Below, one piece after another: positions 1 through 12,100 of a stretch of 48,311 nt of DNA (position 1 is its first letter; each line of letters opens with the position of its first letter). The translations under genes were made by a program, and so were the position numbers. The notes beneath the pieces were generated by a model. The model was not told the origin of the DNA, ran no database searches, and saw only the letters and a program-made list of their open reading frames with translations. The DNA comes from Amoebophrya sp. A120 (taxonomy: Eukaryota; Sar; Dinophyceae; Syndiniales; Amoebophryaceae), in contig CAJINV010000006.1 in the NCBI GenBank assembly GCA_905178155.1, positions 1,067,516 through 1,115,826 on the forward strand, written 5' to 3'.

Positions 1-56
1 GGGAAACCGGGAAACCGGGAAACCGGGAAACCGGGAAACCGGGAAACCGGGAAACC
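1..56. repeat. 8-bp satellite GGGAAACC x7
   Basis: Seven perfect head-to-tail copies of GGGAAACC open the window and probably continue upstream. The unit is not a known telomere repeat. Because an introner-like 3' end follows at 193, this array probably sits inside an intron of gene A. Confidence 0.95.
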
Positions 57-57
57 C

Positions 58-107
58 TGGAGTGGTTTCGGGTAAGGGTATCGCTGGAGTGGTTTCGGGT
101 AAGGGTA
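58..107. repeat. 27-bp direct repeat, two copies
   Basis: TGGAGTGGTTTCGGGTAAGG begins at 58 and again at 85, a 27-bp period. It adjoins the 8-bp array and looks like simple-repeat filler of the same intron. Confidence 0.85.
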
Positions 108-154
108 CGCGGGGAGTGATAAAGTGCTTCACGATTTCAGTACTTTCGGGCAAT

Positions 155-193
155 TTCTACCTTTCCCGGGTCTATATATATTTGCATTTGATA
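155..193. mobile_element. Introner A0, 3' end only (family alpha, degenerate)
   Basis: The sequence before exon 1 ends in CCCGGGTCTATATATATTTG then CATTTGATA, a degraded form of the alpha-family 3' end (CCAGACCCAGACATATTTGC...GATA). The 5' end lies outside the window. This suggests that gene A has more exons upstream. Confidence 0.5.
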
Positions 194-3100
194 GTATTTG
201 AAGAGGCGGATGGACGTCGACAGTCCAGACGAGGGCGGAATCGAGGACTGCGTTGAGGAGGGTTCGTCGCAGGATGTGAAGAGTGGGGCTGCAGCAGCTG
301 CATCGACCCCGGGGCAGCCATCGTCGCAAGCAGATATTCTGGACACCACCGTAACATCTTCAACCCCGGCCGACTTTGACATCGGCGCCGTGCAGCTGGA
401 CCCGCTGGTGTGGAAGCAGGATTTGGCCCAGCAGAGGGGGATGTGGACGGGAGGTGATGGGGTTTTTCACAAAGTGGAAAATCAAAAGACCAGCGGAGGA
501 ACAACAGGAACATCAGGTACTAGCGCGAACAAAATGATGAACAACGCGAAGTGCAGGAAAAATAGATCTGTTCGTAGAGGTCTTCTCGCGCCGTCTGATG
601 ATCAAGAAGAAGAAGACTATTTCCTCCTGTCCGAGCAAAACCGCAAGCTCTACACGTCCTTCGGCGAAAACAGCAGAGAGGCGACAGAGCAGGAAGTTTC
701 CAGCCAAACCCAAAGTTTCCGGCGGGCGCTGGAGAGTGTTGACGGGGACAACTCATTTCGGGAAGCCGAGGCGTTGTCGGCTCTCGGGTTTTACCAGGAT
801 GCGGTGAAGGGAACGGATATTTTTACTGTTGATGGCTCATCAACAGCAGAGCAGCCTAGTTACGATCCGTCCCCCCGCCGAGGCAGATTTCTCCGGCCTG
901 TGCAGCAGCCTGGAGACGATTCTCTTCGGGTTGGTTATCAACTGTAAAAATGTCTGGGTCTGGAAGATTGCCGGCTTTGTCATGCACATTTTGCATGACT
1001 CCTCAAGTCTGTGATGCATGCCCTAGCATCACGGATTTTTAGAGGGCTTCCTGATGCCTATTCCGCATGGCAAATGCTCTTTCCGTACTGCAAAATTTGG
1101 ACTCTCTTGGCTGCTCATGCAATACAGATTTTTTTAGAATCCAAAATCAGCAGGATAAGTTGGATTCTTCCAGACCCAGACATTTTTACAGTTGATATTG
1201 GTGCCGCAGCTGCAACCGGCATAGAAACCTCCGTAGAGGGCAAAGCGAAGTCGGCTCTGCGCAGGTTAGGCGAGGACGAACACGGGCGAGTAACCGATTG
1301 GCGGTTCGTTTCCTTAGCAGAAACCTTCCGAGATTTCGAGTTCGTTTCCGCGGCGGAGACTGATATTGACAGTGAAAGAACTGAAAACAACAGTAAGGAG
1401 AAGCAAGATCATGGGTCGAAGAACGAAAAGAAATCGAAATCCACTTCATCCCAGGACCTAGTAGAAGAAGGTGACTTGTTATTGTCCCCCCAGAGCAGAC
1501 GCACCCTGCAGACCGTCCGTCCCCCGAACCCCTTCTGCGACGGCCCACCGCCCGCTGGCGACTGCACAATACCTCTAACCGACGAAGATAAGTGCACGTT
1601 TTATAACAATCTTTTCCAGTCCACCGTCGCGGTTTCCACCGACACCACCTTCGACCCAAATTTCCAATCCAGAGGATTTACCCAGGTCGACACAAGTGTC
1701 GAGTTCGGGTTTAAGAATGAGTTGAAGCTCAAGATGAACGCGCCGAAGGGAAAGTTGATCAAACTGATAATATATCAACTGCAAATGTCTGGGTCTGGAA
1801 GAAGGTTTCCAGACTTGTCATGCAGGTTTTCCATGACCTTGACCCATGAGGTCTGGTATGTAGGACATAGCATGACAGATTCTGTGATAGTTCTATGATG
1901 CCTATTCTGCATGAGAAACTGCATCTCGATTAGCAGAATTCCTGGAAGAAGTGTTTGACGAAGAAGGGAGAACAAATAGAGAAAGACTGCAAAAAGCGGA
2001 GGCTAAGCTGCGCACGAGAATACAAGGCTATACAAGGGAGGGGACATAGACGCAAGCTTTCGGGACTACGACCACCGGACGGAGGTAGACGAAATATACC
2101 AAAAGGAGGCCGGCCCACCAGTGACGGGATACAGGAGAGGAGAAAAAGTCACAACAGGGCAAGGGAAAGAGAAGAAGGGCGAAAAAACAAGAAAGACGGA
2201 ATTTCGGCACTACATGGGAAAGCTTCCGCACGACAACAAGAGAAAATGGGCCCTAGCGGTTCAATATGTGGACGACGGGACTACTGTCCTGAAGTTTTTT
2301 GTAGAAGATATAGAAGTGGTAGCGGCAGCTTTGAGAGCAGCAAGCTGGGCGCGCCAAAAAATCTATGAAACAGAAGGACAATTTTTGGCGCCCATGAAGT
2401 GCGAACTTGCCACGTCGCTGAAAGAGGCAGGCTTTCCAGCCTTTTGGAATTATGTTCGAAGAGAAGGACTTCCTAAAGATCTTAGGAATAAGGATAGTGC
2501 CAACGAACAAGGAGGGACAGCGCAAGGCTCTCAGGGGCCAAGTTCAGCAGAGCATAGGAATAGGGCAGCACCTGGCGTGCCAGGTCATGTCAAGACGGAA
2601 AAAACTAGAGGGGGCGGAGCTGGTGTGGATAGTCCAGGCGTTCTCTGTATCGTCGATGATATATTTTCTACCGGTGACGCAGCTCTATTTCGACATGCAA
2701 GACTGGGCGACGATGCTAGGGGAAATATCGCTAACAACAGCAGAGACGATAGGGATGACAGAGGAAACGGCTGAAGAACTGATGAGAAAGACGAACACAA
2801 ATGCAGAAACCTTCTACCGTGTGGCTTTCGGGGCGAAGATGCTAGGAATTACAGACCCATTCACGCTGGGGCTGAAAACACTAAGAGCAACAGCCCAAGC
2901 AAACGACTTGACAGACCCGGGGAGTTTCATCCAAATGGCAACAATGCCGCTCAAAATAGTAGGTGAATCGAAAGCAGGAATAGCAAGAGCCGTGGAAAGA
3001 AAGATCATGAAGAGAAAAGAAGCTGGCATAGCATTACTGCAGGCACTCAGAGACGGAGCATCGGTAAGGTTGTCTGCGGGGAGCGATCTGCGGGGGGTGG

Positions 3101-6100
3101 GAATAGTAAGAAAAACTAACAAAGTAAAGCCGCAGATGGTACAAAGTCAGCACGTGCGCAGATGCGACAGGAGTCTGCTTGCGGACAAAATAAAACAAGG
3201 GGGGAAAGGCAAGAAAGGGCAAAGTGACTACATGGCGAAGATATGGGTAAAACACACGGAAAAGGAAGAGGCCACGACGGTAACAATAGAGGAATGGAAA
3301 GGGAAAGAAGAGCACATGGCAACAATTGAAACGAGGCAGGATCACCTAAAGACAGAAGTTAGGACAGAAGAACGAAAATTCGTAGCGTATTGCAATAACG
3401 CCATAAGAGCGATAGAGATGGTGAAGAAGCAGCAACGCGAAGGGAGTGGAGGGGTGTGCGTGTGCTTGCTGGATTGCGACGAGATGAAAGAGAAAACGCG
3501 GGGGCTCCTGCGGAAAGAACAAGGGAGAGCGCTAGAGCTGCAGGAGGAAATAGAAAAAGCAGAGGAACAGATCCCGGGATTAGCAGCAGCCAGGCGCTGG
3601 GGGAAGCAGAACGCGCCCAAAACCCTCGCAAAGAGAGAAGCACAAGGGGGCTATACAGAAGTGATACCCTTGAAGGTGGCAAACGTATCGAAGCACGACG
3701 ACGAATATGCCGAATGGGTTCAGTACGATTTCGGGGCTAAAAATGTACCGACAAAACCGGTCTGGGAATGGCCGGAAATCAATGCCAAAAATAGAAAGAC
3801 AAGTGTGCATCTACCGGAAGACTATAGGAGATGAAAAGAAAGAAGGGCAGAAAACGGAGAAGGGAAGCGGTGACGGCGGGGACGACAGAAAGAAAGGCAG
3901 CGCAGGAGAGAGGAAGGGGAAGGGGGCAGGCAGCAGTGCGAAGGGAAACGCTCGCTGCGGAAAAGGCCCCAAGGGGAACACTGCGCCGACAGACACGAGC
4001 AGGGAGATAGGCAGCGGGTCATTAGCAGAAACAATCAGAAAAATGGTAGAAGGGGAAAAGATAAGAGCACAAAAAGAAGGAAGCGAAATGCTGCAGAGGG
4101 CGCTGGACATAATAGGAAGAGCCACAGACCTACTAGAAACAGCCGAAGACGTTCCACTAGAATCCCGCGCGACGTCGAGCAGCAGCACCAGGAGAGACGT
4201 GCCGGAAATAACAGAAGAGCGAAATGAATCAAAAAAAGAAGAAAAGGACGAAACAGAGGAAGATGCGTATTTCTACCCGGCGCAGGAGTATCAGGGAAGC
4301 CGCCCAGGATATGTGTACAAACTTGGGCATTTTGGCATGGGGTATTATAAGGATCAAGGACCGGAGGAGGCAACGCGGGAGATGTTTCAAAAAATTACGA
4401 TAGGGGGGCCAGGAGGCAAACTGCCCAAGAGGGAAGTCTCGAAAGAACAGAAAACAGCGAGCAAAGAAGTCGCAGGAGATGCGACGCGACATGAGAAGAA
4501 CACGCAGCAAGTGCGCCAAGTGCCGGAAAAGGAGGAGGAAACAGAAGCGACAGCACGAGAAGCAGCAGAACCAGCTGGAGAAGGGGGACTTGGAGGACTG
4601 AGGAAGAAAATCGCTAAAGATATAAGCGAAACAGAGATGGCAAAAGAAGATAAAAAGGAAGAAAAAAGATTCCCAACGCTGGAGGAGCTGAACGAGAGGG
4701 ACCGGAAGCGGGACCGCGAAGAGGCAGCGGAGCGGGAAGACGAGCGCAAGCGGCAGGAAGAAAGGAGATCCATGAAAAGACTGAAGTATGAAAACCCATT
4801 ACAAGATGAGTTAGCCCAGATGTATAGGAACACGCGCTGAGAAATAATGATGAAGGAAATGTTCAAAAATGATGAAAAGAAAGGGAACAGAGAACGAAAC
4901 AGAAGGGCGCATAATGGGGGCGCAGTGTTCTGGGTGTCGGCGGAGGGGAGAGGAAGCAGAGGAAAGAAAAGGAAGAGAAGAAAGAAAGTGGCTCCCTTGG
5001 TCGTCACAGCTAGCCTGCAAGGGCTCCGTTTCCGCCAGCTGAAAGGCACGGCGGTGCTAATCGTCTCGTCCTCGCCAGCCGATAGGCACGGCGCTGCTAT
5101 CCCGTCGTCGTCATTGCGTCCCTTTTACTAGTAGGTGGAAACAGGGTTGCTAAGTTAAAGACTGCGCTAAGGCAGCGCCCCCCTTCCCCAAGGGGCCCCC
5201 CGGGGCGGGCGCGGTGGCGGCTCTGCTAACGCGGAGCTTCAAAGTCCGACTCTACCTATGCGCATAAAAAGTAAGGGCGCGCGGAAGCAGGTCGGTAAAG
5301 TGCTTGAAAGGGGCATGCTTTGGGGTTGCCCGTCATCGTGATAGGGTCAACGTGTGTGACCAATAGACCCCCTGTATATCATAGCGCGCAACCGACCACA
5401 AAAGCAGTAGCGTTTGACGTTTGTAAGAATAACCCCGCAAGGCAACACTGGAGCTCCACCTTGCTCGCGGGCTTGGATGGTAAATCAGGTCAGCCACATC
5501 TAACGCCCACTGGCCGTATACACGCGTAAGAAATCGGAAACGGTTCAGCGGATGCGGTCGGGTGGTACCTGTAGGACGTGGAACGGGTGTCCACCTAGGG
5601 GTATTGGCAGAGGCTAAATCTGTTCTAGCGCCACGGTATTGGCAGAGGCTAAATCTGTTCTAACGCCACCCTGACAGGAGTCAAATGCCAAAGCGATACG
5701 ATGCGACTAGGTCGCACGTGGACAGCTTTTGGTAATCATGCAACACAGATTTCTACGTGATTCAGATTTAGCATTACAAGTTCCAACCTTCGAGACCCAA
5801 ACATATTTGCAATGCATATGATACGGAACGTGGAGTTACCGGTAACTGGCGGCGAAACGCTGTTCGACTTGACCACCTTCTTCCGCGGGCAGATCCAGGA
5901 CCAGAGTCTCTCCTGTTGCCGGCCCGGGGGGACGGTTAATCCTTCTACGCCGTTGATTTCCTTCAGGATAGCAAGAGCTCTACCGATCTTCATGGCGGCG
6001 AACAAAAACGAATTTAGGAATGACCCAGACAGGTACCCTGTGGAAGCGGATTTACCAATCAGATTTGGTGACAATAGTTTCATCGAGTTCAAGTTCATCG

Positions 6101-9100
6101 CGTCCGGGCCGGTGGCGCCGGGGAATGTTTTGGAGATCCAGGGGCCCGCCGGATACCGGTTTGTCCCGGATTTTTTCCAGCTGCGGGATATGGGCCCGGA
6201 GGGGTTCTGTCCCCCCCCGAAGCCGGGGGACGAGGGGTGTGCCTACCCCTATTTGTCGTTGACGGTGAATAGGATTTTGGACAACGGGATGGACCAGCCG
6301 AGGTTGATTCTCACCATGGACACGAAGGACGAAATTTGGTTGAAAATGTACAGGACGATCAACATGGTCACCGTCGAGAAGAAGGAGTACGACGCAACGG
6401 ATCCGGCGAATGTGTATTTGTTAGAAAGAGGGTTGATCGGGGACGATTTGGTGGTGGATGTGAACGCCACGGAAGTTACAAACGTTCTCCCCCCGCCAAG
6501 CTCCATGCCCGATAACCAGATCTACTTTGGCAGGAGGTACGCATTTATGCATTGCAAAAGCATCGTACTAGTATAAACCGCAATACAAATTTCCTTAGCA
6601 TTAGAAATGGAATTTGTAATGCGGATTTGCCTTTCCAAGACCCTCCGGTTTGTTTGAGAAACATAGACCCTCCGGTTTGTTTGAGAACGGATACTATCCC
6701 TTTCCAAATCAAAACACATTAGGACCCGGGGGGACAGGAAGAGCCCCCCGGTAGCGCTAGTCTCACATGGGTGCACACATAAGGACGTTGACGGAGAAAC
6801 ACACACACACACGCAAAAACACGTCGGCCAAAAACAAAAATAAAATGCGTCCTGCACAAACTGCCCTCACTCACTCACCGGGTGGATGCGCCGCCGAGGT
6901 CCGCAGATAGCTTATTGAGAAAAAGAATAAGACTAGTAATAGCTTAGTAAGAAAGAAAAAGATAGAAGTCGCAAAAACTACTACTAATGTTTTTGTGCTA
7001 GAATAGCCGCGCCGCTGAACAACGGGAGACGGCCTGTCCGGTGAGTGAGTACGCCGTCAACTGCTCGCCGGGGCGCTGCGTGGAAGGGCAGCGTCGCCGC
7101 AAGTCGAGCCGGGGAACTAGTTTCTTTGCTTTCGACTGCCTTTTATTTTTTATGTTCCCCGTCATCTCAATTCCCCCTTAACTTGCCGCCTTACTCTTCA
7201 CGGACATCTCGTGGATGACATCAGCGCGTAGAACGGTTCGAACCAGCCTCGGGCTACAAGGCGACAGGTAAACCATCCCTACGCCCTCCGCTTTGACCTT
7301 GACGAAACTGACTACCAAACACTCTGGGGATTTCTATCAGCAACAGCATTGCCGACACCTAGGGCCACGCCACCGCGCCTTCCGAGGGTAGATCAGACGG
7401 ACCACAGAAGGGCGCTGCGAGGTGGCAACGACATCACTGAAGCGGGAGAGCGGATACAAGGCCTTCGCTCAACTGTGTGGTGTGCGTTGTTTACTAGTCC
7501 TAGTTTCATCGTCCGCGTGTTACTAGCGTCCTGACCCTTCAGGTCGTCCCTGCCGCCGGTGGTCACGTCCGCGTGGCGCTATCAGCGAATCAGCGAAAAT
7601 AGGTTATCTCTCTCTCTCTCTCTAATGCGGATTTGCCTTCAGAAAATGCATGACTGCGATTACTACGAGTGCGATACTTTTGCACAGGATAGCATTGCAG
7701 GCGAGGGTACAGGGACCGCAACAGGCGGCGGTATTATAAAGTTTTTTTGTTGTTGCTTGTTCTTTCCAGCATGACAAAATGAGTCTTGTCTTCGAAAATA
7801 AAGTCTTGCATCACAGACTACACGACATGCGATCCGTTCCAAACCATACCAAAACAGCCCCCGCCCAACCACCAGTTCCAGATCAAATTCACAACCTTAG
7901 TCGCGGTCAACAACGGGGAATATCCAAATGACCTCGGCCCCAGCCCAGATTTCAACATGACCCACTGCATCCCCTTTCGAATCAGCAAATCCATCCTCGC
8001 GTTCCATGACCCGGACATCACCTATCCGCTAGAATGGCAGTCCTTCGTCGCCGCAGATTCCTTCCTCGACGTGAAACTCGAGTTCCCCCGGAAGTTCCCG
8101 CAGGATCTAGGGTTGACAAACCTCGAAGTCTACCCGCCTTCTTCCGGGTTTTTCCTCCCGAGAGGGCAAATTTTCAGCGACCGACAAGAATATTTACCGT
8201 TGCAGTTCGCTTCCATCACGGTGAACAAAATCCGGCCGTTCACGGCGCCGGTGGAAATCAACGGGACGACGTTATACCCAGCGACGAAGTACGTGCAAGC
8301 GCCGGGGGGCGTTATCAAATGCAAAAATGTCTGGATCTGGAAGAGTGTAAACTTGTCATGCAGGTTTTCCATGACCCTTGAAGTCTGGAATGCGGGACCT
8401 AGCATGACAGAGTCTGTGAGGTCTCTTTCATGCCTATCCTGCATGAGAAAATCCCTCCCAACTTGGTCAAAAGTGGACAGCTTTTGGCACTCATGCAACA
8501 CAGATTTTTGCATGATTCGGATTTAGCATGACAAGTTGCAATCTTCCAGACTCAGACATTTTTGCAATCCATAGGCGTGAATCTGAAACTAGTCTGCGAC
8601 CGGAACGACTCAACCCCGATAAACAAAGACGTCGAGCTATTATATGTAGAAACGTCCCCACCCCATAGTCAAGTTGGGATCTTAGCAACACAAATCTAGA
8701 AGTTTTGGGAGCCTCGCATGACAAGTTGCAGTTCGTAGTGTACTGCAGGTTCGTAAGGACAGCGGCATCACAAATCCATCTGCTCATCCTGTTCCCGGCA
8801 TTACAAATCCCAAAACACGACTAGCAATTGCCTCTCATGGGGACCCGCATTACAAATGTTTCTGTAGATGCAAATCTGCATGACAACTATGGGGTGGGGA
8901 CGTTTTTACTCAGCATACGAGCCGGTCCAGAACTACCACTGGTACATCATCGGGAACGCGAAAAACCCGACGACCGGGGTGGTTTCTACTCTCGGTTGGG
9001 AGCGGTATGAGCCGAAGGATTTACTCGTTTCCCAGTTCTATGCATTGCAAATATGTCAAGGAATGCAAACTTGTGATGCGCATTTCACAACACATACAAA

Positions 9101-12100
9101 TCTCTCATGCCGCAGCGGCAAAAGCTGCCCACTTTCTGACACCAAAGTGGGGAGTTTGTCATTCGGATTCGGCGTTCCGGAAGCTTTTCGAAATCTGTGA
9201 TACCAGAGCTTCCATGCCAGACCTTCTGCGTCATGCAAAAACAGCATGACTCTTCCAGACCGAGACATATTTGCATTTCATAAGTTCCCGGTGCAGTGGA
9301 ATCCAGAGACGAAGTGGATCGCTGGGTCGCAGGTGGAAGCCATGTTTGAAATCAAATTCAGAATACCGCTGCCCGTCGGTGGCGCAATTTACATCAAAGC
9401 GCCGCCGAATTACCGGTTTAGGTGCCCGATTACGAACATCATGGTCCTATCATATGTAAAAACGTCCCCACCCCAGAGTTGTCATGCAGATTTGCGATTG
9501 CAGGAAGATTTGCAATGCGCATCTCCATGAGAGGCATTGCCAGTCGTGTTTTGGGATTTGTAATGCTGCAAACAGCATAAGCAGATGGATTTGTGATGCG
9601 GTTGTCCTTGCTAACATGCACTACTTACACTACGGACTGCAACTTGTCATGCGTTGCTCTCAAAACTTCTGGATTTGTGTTGCTAAGTTCCCAACTTGAC
9701 TATGGGGGTGGGGACGTTTTTACATATGATAGCTCCCGGAGCCGAGTTACATGCCAATTTGCGTGTTTAACCCCATCCATCCTCTGTTGCAGGGTTGTGG
9801 CAGGATAGAACGGGATCTGCAGCAGGTGACTTTTGACATAAACCGTTTGGAAAACAGGATCGAGTATCTGAAGGAACTGAGCAAAATCAAACCCCAGGAG
9901 ATGACGCCGCAACAGAGATTGACTTTCATCTCCGAAACGGTGAACGGGACGAGGAGGGAATTAGATGTGAAAATGCTGTACAAGAGGGAATTAGAGGAAA
10001 TCATGGAGTACGTGCCGCCACCAAGTTCTGAAACCGATTCAACCACGATCACAACTTTGACGATAACCAGTACCGCGTCTGGCGGGTTCTCGATCACAAA
10101 TACTCCGCCTACAACCACGACAACAGAGCCGCCCACAACCCTCCCCCCGAACGGCCTGGCGACGACCGCCAAGCCGGAGGGGAAGCCGCCGAGCGGGTGC
10201 GAGCTGCGGCACGAGGTCTTGTTTGCTTATCAGACGACGGATTACCCGCTATGAACTGCAAATGTGTTTGGGTCTGGAAGAATTATGCAGAAGACTTCTC
10301 ATGATGCACATTTCGCAAGACCCATGATGTCTGTGATGCATGCTCTAGCATCACAAACTTTTTGAGGGCTTTCTGATGCGCATACTGCATCGTAGCACAA
10401 AATCGACTCCTCTTGCTGGTCATGATGCAATACAGATTTTTTTAGAATCCGAAGACAGCATCAGAAGTTGCCTTCTTCCAGACCCGGACATATTTGCACT
10501 TCATACCCGCCGGTGTTCTACGAAACGAAGATGACCCGGTCGATCCGCGATCCGATCACGGGTATGCATTGCAAAAGCATCGTCAGGAGAGGTCCTAGGA
10601 GTAATCTTCGCAATCATGCATTGCAAATCTCTTTCGCAAGGGAAATCGGCATGACAGATTCCATCTGTCATGCTGAACTAATTTGTAATGCAATCACTAC
10701 TAGAAGCACAAGCAGCGCGACACTTTTGCAATGCATAACTGGCATCCGGCAGGAACGGTCGCAGCAGGTGGCGATCCCGATCATGACCTACAAGTTCAAC
10801 ATCCGGATGGAACTGCCGGATATGCATTGCAAATATCGATCTGTGTCTGGAAACTTGTGATGCTAATTTATGAATTGCGGGGATCACACTGCAATAGGCA
10901 GCCGCGCATGACAAGTTTCTGGGCTCCTTTGTGTTTCGCTTTCCGCATGACAAATAACTACATTTGTGCATGACAGGCAAGCGGCTCTTTATTTCCTGCT
11001 CCCGCATTACAGGTTCAAGACTCACATATTAAGACAAGCATGACAAGCTTGCACTCTACTTCCAGACCCGGACAACATATTTGCATTGGATACCGGAAGC
11101 GGACGCGCAGCTCCCGAACAGCAACCGGTACAACGATTTCGACGTGATTATGCTGGACCGGATGAAGAGAACCATTGACAACAACGTGGCGGTATCCTGT
11201 GCAAAAGTGTCGTACTCGTATTGCAGTCATGCATTACAAATCTTTTTCTTAACGTAAACCCGCATTACAAATTTTCTCTCTCATGCTGAGAGAATTTGCA
11301 ATGCATTTAAATACGAGTACGATACTTTTGCAATGCATAGGCGGTGCCCGTCCCCCAATTCTACACGGACTACAAAGTGACCAACTTCATATGCATCGCA
11401 AGAGCATCGTGCCAAGTAGTAGCAAGCGCATGACAGATTTACTGCGTAGCATGTTGACAAATGGACTTTGTAATGCTGATTTGGCTTCGCAAAGAACATT
11501 TCTCTTGCAGGAATGCGATTAGTGGCGCGTCGTGCACGATGCTCTTGCAGTGGATACTTCACCTTTTGGTACGACCACGAGCGGACGCGGTTCCGCACTC
11601 AGGAGGAAAATAAAGTGATCAACGGGATCGACGAGGCCTATGACCCCTATCCTATGTAAAAACGTCCCCACCCGCCCATAGCTGTCATGCAGATTTGCCA
11701 ATGCAGGAACATTTGTAATGCGCACCGGCATGGGAGGTACTTCCAATCGTGTTGTGGAATTCGTAATGCTGTAAACGGGATACGTGCGTGGCGTTGTGAT
11801 GCGGCTGTGCTTGATAAACTGCACTCCAAGACACAGAGGAACTTGTCATGCGTGACTCTCAAAAGTTCTGGATTCCTGTTGCGAAAGCCCCATCTTGATG
11901 ACTATGGGGTGGGGACGTTTTTGCTCAGCATAACCCGCGCGGAAAAATCATCCCCTTCTATGTCACGATCGCCATCAACGAGCGGATTCCGGCGGGGCGG
12001 GGGTTCAAGGTGATGGAATTTACCGTCCCGGACAATGGGTTTGGCATGGAAATCGCCTTGCCGACGGATGTCCAAGTTCTCTCCGAGGCCGTGCCGGTGC

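Larger units (their letters stand above)
1934..5704 (+). mobile_element. 5'-truncated LINE-like retroelement nested in introner A2
   Basis: It interrupts an alpha introner and is flanked by CGATTAG (1927-1933) and CGACTAG (5704-5710), a 7-bp duplication with one mismatch. It carries the C-terminal part of a reverse transcriptase, a second charged ORF and a 0.85-kb 3' tail ending in a 35-bp tandem repeat. There is no long terminal repeat and no poly-A. Non-LTR type is inferred from the RT motifs and the truncated 5' end. Confidence 0.75.
1770..5818. mobile_element. Introner A2 (alpha) split by a LINE, TSD TGATA
   Basis: The 5' half (1770-1933) and 3' half (5705-5818) align with the uninterrupted introners A4 and A14, so they are one element cut in two. 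TGATA flanks it at 1765-1769 and 5819-5823. Removal joins CTG ATA to CGG AAC in frame. The result is a 4.05-kb intron, with one extra A between the 5' duplication and the TAT end. Confidence 0.88.

Noticed and set aside
1-107. GGGAAACC array considered as a chromosome end
   Set aside because: It is followed directly by an introner end and coding exons, and the unit is not a known telomere repeat.
2121-2774. RT frame with YVDDG considered as an intact gene
   Set aside because: The next RT motifs lie in another frame and the N-terminal domain is absent, so this is a broken copy.
7228-7246. GGTTCGAACC, resembling a tRNA B box
   Set aside because: No A box or cloverleaf can be drawn around it. 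Similar words near 23540 and 45507 also fail.
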